Source: Bacillota bacterium | GTDB lineage: Bacteria > Bacillota > Clostridia > Lachnospirales > Lachnospiraceae | NCBI GenBank assembly: GCA_023441965.1 | Contig: JAEZNB010000063.1 | Span: 1-40,336, forward strand | Direction: 5' to 3' | Length of the DNA: 40,336 bases | Shown here: positions 23,820 through 32,131 of the stretch, piece by piece | Position numbering within the stretch: the stretch's first letter is position 1 | Layout of the letters: each line of letters opens with the position of its first letter | Position numbers and translations under genes: made by a program | Notes under the pieces: generated by a model | What the model was told of the DNA's origin: nothing | Seen by the model: only the letters and a program-made list of their open reading frames with translations | Database searches by the model: none

Positions 23820-25590
23820 TCCTTTTCCTCCCATCCGGACCATCATCTGCTTCCTGATACTCTATGGGTATAATGGCTCTTAGATTGAAGCCGCCCTCAC
23901 TGGGGGAACCATATTCCAGTCTTCCTCCCAAGGCAGTGGTCCTTCGCTCCATGCTCCTTATTCCCCTGTTTAAGATTATGTTACTGCATCCTATCCCGTC
24001 ATCCGAAATATACAGCTTCACCTGCTGCTCCGTTTGAAGCAAGGTAATCGTAATATTCTCTGCCCTTCCATGAATAAGGGAATTGTTCATCGCCTCCTGG
24101 CAAACATAATAAATCACTTCACCATGCTTTTTTTTGCTTAAGAGGTCGTCATCAATATTGTTGTGCGTGAATTCAATATTCAGTCCCCTCATTCTTAATT
24201 TATAGAACATGGAGCTCAAGGCCCACAACAAGCCATTGCTTTCGATATCTACCGGTTTTAATTCCTCCACAATACGTCTCAACTGAACGAAGGCACTGGT
24301 TGCTTTTGCATAGGACACTTCCAGACATTCCTTTATTTCCGTATTGCCATCGAAATTCTTCAGGGCATATTCCAGATTAGAGCTTATGATATTGATGCAG
24401 TTACCCAGACTGTCATGCAAATCTCCTGATAGGCGATCCCTTTCATCCGATAAGGTCTCTGCCATATACCTCGTAACATCCTTTATTACAATAAGCTTAC
24501 CAATATCACGCTTTGTATTACTAAGAGGAAGAATGGTGATGGTGAATTGCTTTATGGATAAGTCCTCCGAATTCATTCGGATCTTATCCTCATAAATCAT
24601 CCTGTCCCCTGAAGCCAGATAATCTCTGATCCGTATCAGATCCTGCTTATCTAAAGCATAATTACTGATAACATCCAAAAAAGAATAAATATGCTTCAGC
24701 ACCTTTGAAGAAAGTATTCTTTCAAAGTATTCCAGAAGAGTTTTGTTATATTCATCTATGTTACCGTCTCTGTCAATAATGAGGACAGCCGAGTTGATCT
24801 GATGATATAGCTTATGATAGGCAAAGGGAATCACATTAATGATCTTATATTTGAATATCATGACTGAAATCACTGCCAATACCAGAGAGAAGCTGATCGG
24901 TACCAGATCAAAGCCCGGAGATTTGATCACCTTCATTCCGGTCAATATATTGGTGTACGATGAAAACATCACGGCAGCTACCAGGAAAATATTCTGAAAA
25001 ACTCTCACTTTTTTCTTCAGAGACCTATATATGATTAAGATCCCGCAGACCCAAAAATAAAGATGGGAAATCGTAGTAGTGATATAAAACAGCAGACCCC
25101 AACGAAGGACTCCTATATCCTTATCAAAATGCCCAATCACCAGATGGAAATAGTCATTTGTCAGTAATGGCAGATAGCAAAGGATTGCCGGCAGTAAGAC
25201 TAAGACTATGATTCGTTTGCTTTTTTCCAGGCTTATGGCACCGATATAGAATAATGTGAAAATCATATAAAGAGGACCGATCAGAAAAATCGGGATAAGT
25301 GTTAAGCGGATCGTGTATTGAAATAAGTCGGTGCCTCTTGTAAAATCCTCAATAATCCCAAAAAACAGCCAAAGTAATATGGCGACATGACAAGATAAAA
25401 GACTAAATAATACAGGAGTCCTTTTCGCTTTCATAAACAGAGCTGTAGCGGATATCGAGACTTGTATGATGAGTACGATATATATGATGATTCCTATCCT
25501 TGCATCTACCGGCATATATGCACCCCACACGATTATCCTTCGTTCAGTGATAACATCCCTGTCCTCTGATAACAATATCCTTTTGAACAT
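23797..25590 (-). CDS. Membrane sensor histidine kinase (multi-helix sensor, PAS, HisKA_3)
   Basis: 597-residue kinase. About seven hydrophobic helices lie between residues 30 and 248, resembling the 7TM histidine-kinase sensor module. A PAS-like domain follows (about 260-375, VLIIDRDGNIDEYNKT onward). The phosphoacceptor box is DERDRLSGDLHDSLGNCINI, with His392, of the HisKA_3 type that pairs with LuxR-family regulators. The ATPase domain has YYVCQEAMNNSLIHGRAENI (N box) and LYISDDGIGCSN (G1 box). The start at 25590 has a weak GGAAG site; ATG 25515 is an alternative that removes 25 residues. The ligand is unknown. It partners the overlapping response regulator. Confidence 0.9.
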   Translation of the reverse strand: MFKRILLSEDRDVITERRIIVWGAYMPVDARIGIIIYIVLIIQVSISATALFMKAKRTPVLFSLLSCHVAILLWLFFGIIEDFTRGTDLFQYTIRLTLIPIFLIGPLYMIFTLFYIGAISLEKSKRIIVLVLLPAILCYLPLLTNDYFHLVIGHFDKDIGVLRWGLLFYITTTISHLYFWVCGILIIYRSLKKKVRVFQNIFLVAAVMFSSYTNILTGMKVIKSPGFDLVPISFSLVLAVISVMIFKYKIINVIPFAYHKLYHQINSAVLIIDRDGNIDEYNKTLLEYFERILSSKVLKHIYSFLDVISNYALDKQDLIRIRDYLASGDRMIYEDKIRMNSEDLSIKQFTITILPLSNTKRDIGKLIVIKDVTRYMAETLSDERDRLSGDLHDSLGNCINIISSNLEYALKNFDGNTEIKECLEVSYAKATSAFVQLRRIVEELKPVDIESNGLLWALSSMFYKLRMRGLNIEFTHNNIDDDLLSKKKHGEVIYYVCQEAMNNSLIHGRAENITITLLQTEQQVKLYISDDGIGCSNIILNRGIRSMERRTTALGGRLEYGSPSEGGFNLRAIIPIEYQEADDGPDGRKRNDQNHYR

Positions 25591-25613
25591 TCCGGACTTC
25601 CATTATCTATTAT

Positions 25614-25643
25614 ATAATAACATAATAATAAATAAAGTGACAA
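25614..25643 (-). promoter_or_regulatory. Sigma-A-like promoter of the two-component operon
   Basis: TTGTCA (-35, 25643-25638) and TATTAT (-10, 25619-25614) are separated by 18 bases on the minus strand, each one mismatch from consensus. They lie about 24 bases before the first ATG of the kinase. The region around them is very AT-rich, so alternative -10 boxes exist (a TATAAT begins 5 bases further downstream). Confidence 0.55.
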
Positions 25644-25699
25644 ATGTAAGAATATGAAAGCTTTTTACATAAATTTCAGAGTTGATCAGGGCAATATAT

Positions 25700-25738
25700 A
25701 AAAAAACTCTAAAACCGCAATGCAATTTTAGAGTTTTA
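25700..25738 (-). terminator. Rho-independent terminator of the tRNA-Glu gene
   Basis: Just after the tRNA on the minus strand, AAAACTCTAAAA and TTTTAGAGTTTT form a perfect 12-bp stem with an 11-base loop, followed by a run of T. The stem is AT-rich but long. It separates the tRNA from the two-component operon. Confidence 0.85.
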
Positions 25739-25741
25739 TAA

Positions 25742-25813
25742 CAGCGCGTAGGGGAATCGAACCCCTGTTTCCGCCGTGAGAGGGCGGCGTCTTGACCCCT
25801 TGACCAACGCGCC
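25742..25813 (-). tRNA. tRNA-Glu (anticodon CTC)
   Basis: 72-base cloverleaf on the minus strand. The acceptor GGCGCGT pairs with ACGCGCT, with one G-U pair at the end and discriminator G. The anticodon arm is CCGCC-CTCTCAC-GGCGG, giving anticodon CTC (reads GAG). The T arm is AGGGG-TTCGATT-CCCCT. CCA is not encoded. The overall sequence matches bacterial tRNA-Glu closely, and a promoter upstream and a terminator downstream flank it. Confidence 0.95.
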
Positions 25814-25816
25814 ATG

Positions 25817-25853
25817 TCTTAAGGACAATATTTATAATATACTATCCTTAAGA
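25817..25853. promoter_or_regulatory. Palindrome spanning the tRNA-Glu promoter -10 region
   Basis: TCTTAAGGA (25817-25825) and its exact reverse complement TCCTTAAGA (25845-25853) are separated by 19 bases. The tRNA promoter -10 box sits in the middle. The outer arm overlaps the spacer and the inner arm lies at the expected start of transcription. The geometry is that of an operator, but no regulator is known. Confidence 0.4.
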
Positions 25854-25862
25854 AAAAAGCAA
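25834..25862 (-). promoter_or_regulatory. Promoter of the tRNA-Glu gene
   Basis: TTGCTT (-35, 25862-25857), a 17-base spacer and TATTAT (-10, 25839-25834) on the minus strand. The expected start of transcription is about 14 bases before the first base of the mature tRNA. Confidence 0.7.
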
Positions 25863-25968
25863 GCATTATTTTTAAATATTTGCTGAATTGTTAAACCAAT
25901 TAAAACAGTTTGTAAATTGGACCCGGAATATAGTAAAAAGCAACAAAAACAGTAATCTACCTCCCAGC

Positions 25969-28900
25969 TTACAGGAAATCCAGCAGGGACATCTGGTTCG
26001 ACTGAGGCAGATCTCCCAATAACCCCAGCTTAGCCATGTTGTCCACCACGGTGGAGCTGACCTTGCAGCGGATCTTAAAATCATCTCTGGAGAGGAAGGG
26101 TCCCTGCTTGGCAGCCTCCACTACACCGTCCGCAGCCTTATCTCCCAACCCGTCTATCGTACTTAAGGCCGGCATCAGCTTGTCTCCGATAATTTGGAAA
26201 TGATGGGCCTTGGCTTTGAAAATATCGATCGGCAGGAAGGAAAAGCCCCTGGCATACATCTCCTGAACGATACGCATATCCTTGTAGGTGTCCTGCTCCT
26301 TATTGGTCAGCGTATTCATCCTCCGCTTATAATCGGCCATATGCATCTCCAAGCGGTCCTTACCGAGACACATCAGCTCATAGTTGAAGGCAGAGGCTCG
26401 GATGGAGAAATAGGCTGCATAATAAGCCAGGGGATAATATACCTTAAAGTAGGCGATACGGTAAGCCATCATAACGTAGGCAGCCGCATGGGCCTTGGGG
26501 AACATATACTTGATCTGTTTACAGGAACGGATGTACCATTCCGGTACACCGGCTTCCAGCATGGCCTTTTCCCAGTCCGGAGTAAGTCCCTTACCCTTAC
26601 GGACACTTTCCATGATCTTGAAGGATAAGCCCGCCTCCACACCGGTCTGGATCAGATATATCATAATATCATCACGGGTACAGATGGCGGTGGACAGGGT
26701 ACAGATTCCCTCCTTGATCAGGATCTGGGCATTATTCAGCCATACGTCCGTACCATGGGATAAGCCTGAGATACGGACCAGATCGGAGAAGGATTTGGGC
26801 TTGGCCTCCTTCACCATCTGCATAACAAAGTCCGTTCCGAACTCCGGGATGCCCAAGCAACCCAAATCACAGCCATCCAGATCCTTAGGCGTAATCCCTA
26901 AGGCAGAGGTATCATGGAAGAGAGACATGACCTTGGGATCGTCAAGGCGGATCTGCCTCGCATCGATTCCGGTCAGGTCCTCCAGCATACGGATCATGGT
27001 CGGATCATCATGACCCAGGATATCCAGCTTTAACAGGTTATGGTCAATGGAATGATAATCGAAATGGGTGGTCGTGGTGGCGGAGGACATATCATTCGCC
27101 GGTCTTTGAACCGGTGTAAAGGAATAGATATTCTCTCCATGGGGCAGAACGACGATTCCTCCGGGGTGCTGACCGGTGGTCCTTCTGACCCCAACACAGC
27201 CCTCTACCAGGCGGTCGATCTCCACATTTCTCTTATGGACTCCCCTCTCCTCGAAATAGTTCTTCACATAGCCATATGCCGTCTTGTCCGCCAGAGTACC
27301 GATGGTCCCGGCCCGGAAGGTATGGCCCTTCCCGAAGATAACCTCAGTATAATCATGGGCCTTGCTCTGATATTCTCCCGAGAAGTTCAGATCGATATCC
27401 GGCTCCTTGTCTCCATAGAAGCCCAGGAAGGTTTCAAAAGGGATATCATGACCATCCTTCATCAGGGGCTTGCCGCAGACCGGACAGTTCTTGTCCGGCA
27501 TATCACAGCCGGAGCGTCCCGCAAAGCGCTTCACCTCATCGGAATCAAAATCTGCATAATGCCGCTCGCTGCAGTAGTAGTGGGGCGGCAAAGGGTTAAC
27601 CTCCGTGATACCGGCCATCGTAGCTACAAAGGAGGAACCGACGGAGCCTCTGGAGCCTACCAGGTAACCGTCCTCATTGGACTTCCAAACCAGCTTCTGT
27701 GCTATGATATACATAACGGCAAAACCGTTGTTGATAATTGATTTCAGTTCATGCTCCAGCCTGGCTTCCACCGGCTGCGGCAGGACCTCTCCGTACATGG
27801 AATGAGCCTTCTCATAGCAGATATTCCTTAGGTTCTCCTCTGAATTAGGCAGTACCGGAGGACATTTATCCGGTCGTACCGGTGAGATCTTCTCAATCCG
27901 GTCAGCGATCAGATTGGTATTGGTGATAACGACCTCTTCCGCCTTCTCCTTACCCAGATAAGCGAACTCTGAAAGCATCTCCTCAGTGGTTCTGAAATAC
28001 AGAGGCGGCTGCATATCCGCATCCTTAAAGCCCTTGCCTGCCAGAATGATCCTGCGGTATACCTCATCCTCCGGATCCAGAAAATGCACATCACAGGTAG
28101 CAACGACCGGCTTATTATACTCCTCTCCCAGGGCAACGATTTTCCTATTGATCTCCATCAGATCTTCCTTTGTGTTGATATCCCTATCCTCACTCCGGTC
28201 ACTGCGGATCAGAAATTCATTGTTCGCCACAGGCTGGATCTCCAGATAATCATAGAAGTTAACCAATCTGGCAAGCTGCTCATGGGTCTGGTTCGCCAGT
28301 ACGGCCCGGTAGATCTCTCCTGCCTCACAGGCAGAGCCGACGATAATCCCCTCCCTGCATTCCATCAGCAGGCTCTTGGGTACCTTCGGCCGCTTATTAT
28401 AGTATTCGATATGGGACAGGGATACCATCTTATAGAGGTTCACCCTTCCGACATCATTCTGCGCCAATAGGATGGCATGGTAAACCGGGAGCTTTCTGAT
28501 CGCTTCTGCAGACATTCTCCCCAGCTTATCGATCTCATCCACTGTGGTAAGACCCTTCTCCTTCAGCATCTCGGACAGCTTCAGGAAGATTTCCGCAGTT
28601 GCCCCGGCATCATCCACCGCTCTGTGGTGATTCTCCAGGGAGATATCCAAGGCCTTAGCCACGATATTCAGCTTATAGCGGCTTAAATCGGGAAGCAGGA
28701 TTCTGGCCAATCCGACCGTGTCAATCACCGTATGGTCAGCCTTCAGACCAAGTCTGGAGGCATTGGCCCGGATAAAGCCCATATCAAAGGAAGCATTGTG
28801 AGCTACCATGGTACAGTCCTCACAGAAGGCCAGGAAATCCGGCAGGACCGCCTCCACCGTCGGTGCATCCAGAACCATATCATCCCTGATTCCGGTCAGC

Positions 28901-30897
28901 TGCTCAATCTCAAAGGGGATCGGCACCTCCGGATTGATAAAGGTACTGTACTTATCCGTCACTTCACCGCCGATGATCTTTACCGCACCGATTTCAATGA
29001 TTTTATCCCTATTCTGGCTGAAGCCCGTGGTCTCGATATCAAATACTACAAAGCTGCCATTCAGGCTCTGACCTCTGCCGTCTGTTACGACCTCCTTGAT
29101 ATCGTCCACCAGATAGGCTTCCATACCATATATCACTTTAAAGCTCTTCGCCCTCTTCTGTTCCTCTTCGTCAGCGTAATCCTTGGGGTTAAGGGCATGA
29201 TTTGCCTCAGGGAAGGACTGGACAACGCCATGGTCTGTCACAGCCACAGCACTATGACCCCACTGAAAGGCCCGCTTGACCAGCTTCTTCACATCCACCA
29301 CGGCATCCATATCGCTCATCAGCGTATGGGCATGAAGCTCCACTCTCTTCTTCTGTGCCAGATCCATCCTGCCTGTGGTAAAGTCACTGATGGTCTTGAT
29401 ACCCACGATGGACCCGATCGTAATCTCACGCTCATAGGTATCCAGCTGGGCTATGCCCTTCAGCAGGAAGTAGGCTCCGGGCTTCAGTACCCCCAAGATC
29501 TCCTCAACCTCAAGGGTTCTGACAAAAATCTTCACCTTGATGGAGTCTGTATAGTCTGTCATTACAAAGGTAATGATACTCTTCTCATTTCCGATGGTCC
29601 TGCTATCGGGCTTGATCAGCTTGCCCCGGATGACCACTTCTCCGATTTCACCGATGATATCACAGATATGCATGGCTGTACCTTCAAAGTTTCTGCCATA
29701 GACCACAGAAGGATCACCGGGCAGCTTACGATAAGAGCCCTTCGCCTTGTCATAGGCACTCTTTCCCTTGGTCTGGCTTCCCTTACCGTTACCGGAATTG
29801 GTCTTCTTATTCGCGGCAGCCTTAGCCTGATCCTTCTGCTGTGTACCTTTCCCGGAGACCGCTGAATTTCCTGCCGGGTCCTTCTTACCCTCCATCGCAA
29901 CAGGGTTTCCCATAGAACCATTCATTCCCACAAAATCAGCAGGGCCTCCCACAGAACCATTCATTCCCACTAGATCGGCCGGGCTTCCCACAGAACCATT
30001 CATTCCTACTAGGTCGGCAGGGCTTCCCATAGAACCATTCATTCCCACTAGATCGGCAGGGCTTACCATAGAAGCATTCATTCCCACTAGATCGGCAGGG
30101 CTTCCCATAGAAGCATTCATACCCACTAGATCGGCAGGGCTTCCCGTAGAAGCATTCATACCCACTAGATCGGCAGGGCTTCCCATAGAGCTGCCCCTGT
30201 CCTCTGTGCCTCCCAGGCCTCCCCCGGAGCCATTCCCGCTCACGAAAGCTGGTCCTTCTGTCCCTACAGTCGGTCCATAGCCGGCAGAATACAGGTCTTC
30301 ACCCATGGCAGACCCGTAAGGATATTCCTTATTCATAGCCTCTATCATATCTTCGTCCAAGCCGGTCAGGGTCCTTGCAGACCGCTTTTTCTCCTGCTCC
30401 TTCGGTATGATATATTCAAGCTCAACACGAACGGTGTATTGGAAGCGCTCCTCAAACAGGGTTTCAAGAAAATCCTTTAAAGCAGGCATCTTCTCTCTGC
30501 TGATACAGCTATCCTTCACCTTGATATGTAGCTTCAGATCCTCCACCTTCACCTCCGCCTGTGAAAGCAGGTGGCAGACCACGATGCTCTGTTCAGCCAG
30601 CTCGGCAAGTATGCTATCCCGGTAGATCGGATAAAGCTTATCCAGGGTATACTGGGCAGACAGCTGAAACTGCGGCTTTAAAATCGCCTGGTTCCCTGTG
30701 GCCCGAAAGAGCTGGCGGTTGATTAGGTCCTCCATCCTCCGAAGCTGCTGCCGATGGATCAGACGGCTGCTTTGAAAGAGGATAAAAACCTTCATGGTTT
30801 CTCTGGAGGCGAGAATTTTAAGGACCTCTGCCTCCTCAAAAAGCTTCCTAAGGTCCCCATCAGCTTTTAATTGGTCAAATGCTTCAAAGAATAACAT
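25969..30897 (-). CDS. polC: DNA polymerase III PolC-type alpha subunit with repeat-containing linker
   Basis: Replicative polymerase of low-GC Gram-positive bacteria, 1642 residues against about 1430-1470 in typical members. Order: N-terminal domain (1-175); a Gly/Ser/Met-rich linker with a tandem repeat (about 190-395); OB domain (from about 400); PHP domain starting RVELHAHTLMSDMDAV (518); DEDDh 3'-5' exonuclease inserted in PHP (VVFDIETTGFS, 617-627; VDDAGATAE); zinc module CDMPDKNCPVCG (1131-1142); catalytic EPDIDLNFSG (1165-1174); and palm/fingers blocks such as RTTGQHPGGIVVLP. The C-terminus NQMSLLDFL resembles a beta-clamp-binding peptide. It is the last gene of the pyrH-to-polC run. 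The extra length is mainly the linker. Confidence 0.98.
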   Translation of the reverse strand: MLFFEAFDQLKADGDLRKLFEEAEVLKILASRETMKVFILFQSSRLIHRQQLRRMEDLINRQLFRATGNQAILKPQFQLSAQYTLDKLYPIYRDSILAELAEQSIVVCHLLSQAEVKVEDLKLHIKVKDSCISREKMPALKDFLETLFEERFQYTVRVELEYIIPKEQEKKRSARTLTGLDEDMIEAMNKEYPYGSAMGEDLYSAGYGPTVGTEGPAFVSGNGSGGGLGGTEDRGSSMGSPADLVGMNASTGSPADLVGMNASMGSPADLVGMNASMVSPADLVGMNGSMGSPADLVGMNGSVGSPADLVGMNGSVGGPADFVGMNGSMGNPVAMEGKKDPAGNSAVSGKGTQQKDQAKAAANKKTNSGNGKGSQTKGKSAYDKAKGSYRKLPGDPSVVYGRNFEGTAMHICDIIGEIGEVVIRGKLIKPDSRTIGNEKSIITFVMTDYTDSIKVKIFVRTLEVEEILGVLKPGAYFLLKGIAQLDTYEREITIGSIVGIKTISDFTTGRMDLAQKKRVELHAHTLMSDMDAVVDVKKLVKRAFQWGHSAVAVTDHGVVQSFPEANHALNPKDYADEEEQKRAKSFKVIYGMEAYLVDDIKEVVTDGRGQSLNGSFVVFDIETTGFSQNRDKIIEIGAVKIIGGEVTDKYSTFINPEVPIPFEIEQLTGIRDDMVLDAPTVEAVLPDFLAFCEDCTMVAHNASFDMGFIRANASRLGLKADHTVIDTVGLARILLPDLSRYKLNIVAKALDISLENHHRAVDDAGATAEIFLKLSEMLKEKGLTTVDEIDKLGRMSAEAIRKLPVYHAILLAQNDVGRVNLYKMVSLSHIEYYNKRPKVPKSLLMECREGIIVGSACEAGEIYRAVLANQTHEQLARLVNFYDYLEIQPVANNEFLIRSDRSEDRDINTKEDLMEINRKIVALGEEYNKPVVATCDVHFLDPEDEVYRRIILAGKGFKDADMQPPLYFRTTEEMLSEFAYLGKEKAEEVVITNTNLIADRIEKISPVRPDKCPPVLPNSEENLRNICYEKAHSMYGEVLPQPVEARLEHELKSIINNGFAVMYIIAQKLVWKSNEDGYLVGSRGSVGSSFVATMAGITEVNPLPPHYYCSERHYADFDSDEVKRFAGRSGCDMPDKNCPVCGKPLMKDGHDIPFETFLGFYGDKEPDIDLNFSGEYQSKAHDYTEVIFGKGHTFRAGTIGTLADKTAYGYVKNYFEERGVHKRNVEIDRLVEGCVGVRRTTGQHPGGIVVLPHGENIYSFTPVQRPANDMSSATTTTHFDYHSIDHNLLKLDILGHDDPTMIRMLEDLTGIDARQIRLDDPKVMSLFHDTSALGITPKDLDGCDLGCLGIPEFGTDFVMQMVKEAKPKSFSDLVRISGLSHGTDVWLNNAQILIKEGICTLSTAICTRDDIMIYLIQTGVEAGLSFKIMESVRKGKGLTPDWEKAMLEAGVPEWYIRSCKQIKYMFPKAHAAAYVMMAYRIAYFKVYYPLAYYAAYFSIRASAFNYELMCLGKDRLEMHMADYKRRMNTLTNKEQDTYKDMRIVQEMYARGFSFLPIDIFKAKAHHFQIIGDKLMPALSTIDGLGDKAADGVVEAAKQGPFLSRDDFKIRCKVSSTVVDNMAKLGLLGDLPQSNQMSLLDFL
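29911..30183 (-). repeat. Seven in-frame 39-bp tandem repeats within polC
   Basis: Seven consecutive 39-base units encode the 13-residue unit GSPADLVGMNASM and its variants (residues 239-329 of PolC), followed by a decayed eighth copy (GNPVAMEG). Units differ by zero to a few bases. Copies 2 and 3 differ at a single base, while copies nearest the 3' end of the array differ most. The period is a multiple of three, so gain or loss of a unit keeps the frame. Confidence 0.97.
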
Positions 30898-30989
30898 GCT
30901 GTAATCCCCTATCCTTCATCTGTCATAGCAGATTTCCTCTGTTGCACGAACGATACCGCTTCACTTATCCATAATCGTATCTCATTTCT

Positions 30990-31013
30990 CTTTCGGCTCA
31001 TATAGAGCGAAAG
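30990..31013 (-). other. Hairpin in the ispG-polC gap
   Basis: In the 128-base gap between ispG and polC the minus strand has CTTTCG-CTC-tatat-GAG-c-CGAAAG, a 9-bp stem with one bulged C and a 5-base loop. No T-run follows, so it is not a classical terminator. It may be an RNA-processing or stability element between the two coding regions. Nothing else was recognised in this gap. Confidence 0.45.
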
Positions 31014-31025
31014 GATATACGACGT

Positions 31026-32093
31026 TTAGCCTTCCTTATTGTCATTCCAGTGTAACAGTTCTTCCCGAAGGGTGGATAAGAGGTCTTCCTCCGGAACCTT
31101 ACGCAGGATCTCACCCTTCTTGATCAAGAGTCCCACTCCCCTGCCTCCGGCAATTCCGATGTCTGCTTCTCTTGCTTCTCCGGGTCCGTTGACCGCACAG
31201 CCCATGACAGCCACCTTCAGGTCTAGGTCGATGTCAGAAACCATCTCCTCCACCTCTGTCGCCAGCTTGATCAGGTTGATCTGGGTTCTTCCGCAGGTCG
31301 GACAGGATACCACCTCAATTCCCCCCGTTCTAAGTCCGAGGGTTTTCAGTATCAGCTTGGCAGACTTAATCTCCTCCACCGGATCCCCTGTTAAGGAAAC
31401 CCGAATCGTATCACCGATTCCCTGATACAGGATGACTCCAAGGCCAAGGGCTGATTTGATATTACCGGCATTTACGGTTCCGGCCTCCGTGATTCCCACA
31501 TGCAAAGGATAATCCGTCTGTCTGGCGATCAGCTCATGGGCTCTGATACACATCAGGACATCGGAGGATTTGATGCTGATGACCATCCGGTCATAGCCCA
31601 TATCCTCAATCCGTTTCACCTTATCCAGGGCGCTCTCCACAAGACCCTCTGCGGTGACACGGCCATACTTGGCGATGATCTCCTTCTCCAGAGAACCGCT
31701 GTTCACGCCGACCCGAATGGGAATGTTTCTCTCCTTCGCCACCTCTACCACTGCCTTCAGCTTCTCTTCGCTGCCGATATTCCCCGGATTGATTCTGATT
31801 TTATCTGCTCCGCTTTCCATCGCAGCGATTGCCAGCCTGTAATCGAAATGAATGTCCGCCACCAAGGGAATCCTGATATTCTTCTTGATCTCCGCCAGGG
31901 CGGCTGCCGCCTCCTTACTGGGGACCGCACATCGGATGATTTCACAGCCCGCCTTGGTAAGCCTCTCAATCTGCTCTATGGTAGCCTTCACATCCTCTGT
32001 CCTGGTGTTGGTCATGGACTGGATCAGAACAGGGTTTCCCCCTCCGATGGCTCTGTTTCCTATCGTTATTACCTTTGTGTGCTCACGATACAT
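31026..32093 (-). CDS. ispG: 4-hydroxy-3-methylbut-2-en-1-yl diphosphate synthase
   Basis: Iron-sulfur enzyme of the MEP isoprenoid pathway that reduces MEcPP to HMBPP. 355 residues, the usual length of the short bacterial form. It has the TIM-barrel start VITIGNRAIGGGNPVLIQSM, then ADIHFDYRLAI, DKIRINPGNIG, VGITEAGTVNAG. The C-terminal 4Fe-4S module shows VVSCPTCGRTQ and VMGCAVNGPGEA (cluster cysteines and Glu). It lies 38 bases after rseP. With dxr and uppS in the same run it links isoprenoid supply to undecaprenyl phosphate, needed by the nearby polysaccharide operon. Confidence 0.97.
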   Translation of the reverse strand: MYREHTKVITIGNRAIGGGNPVLIQSMTNTRTEDVKATIEQIERLTKAGCEIIRCAVPSKEAAAALAEIKKNIRIPLVADIHFDYRLAIAAMESGADKIRINPGNIGSEEKLKAVVEVAKERNIPIRVGVNSGSLEKEIIAKYGRVTAEGLVESALDKVKRIEDMGYDRMVISIKSSDVLMCIRAHELIARQTDYPLHVGITEAGTVNAGNIKSALGLGVILYQGIGDTIRVSLTGDPVEEIKSAKLILKTLGLRTGGIEVVSCPTCGRTQINLIKLATEVEEMVSDIDLDLKVAVMGCAVNGPGEAREADIGIAGGRGVGLLIKKGEILRKVPEEDLLSTLREELLHWNDNKEG

Positions 32094-32131
32094 CTTATCT
32101 CTTCTTTCTATCTATCACTAAACTACTGTCA

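Noticed and set aside
25603..25815. Short minus-strand frame across the tRNA and its terminator
   Set aside because: It only translates the tRNA-Glu gene and AT-rich flank; no ribosome site or protein family.
28732..29865. Long open frame on the plus strand opposite polC (377 codons)
   Set aside because: It lies entirely antisense to the well-supported polC gene, lacks recognisable domains, and reflects codon bias of polC.
29911..30183. Regular 39-base repeats as a CRISPR array
   Set aside because: The copies are directly adjacent with no spacers, and they encode an in-frame peptide repeat within polC; no cas genes are present.
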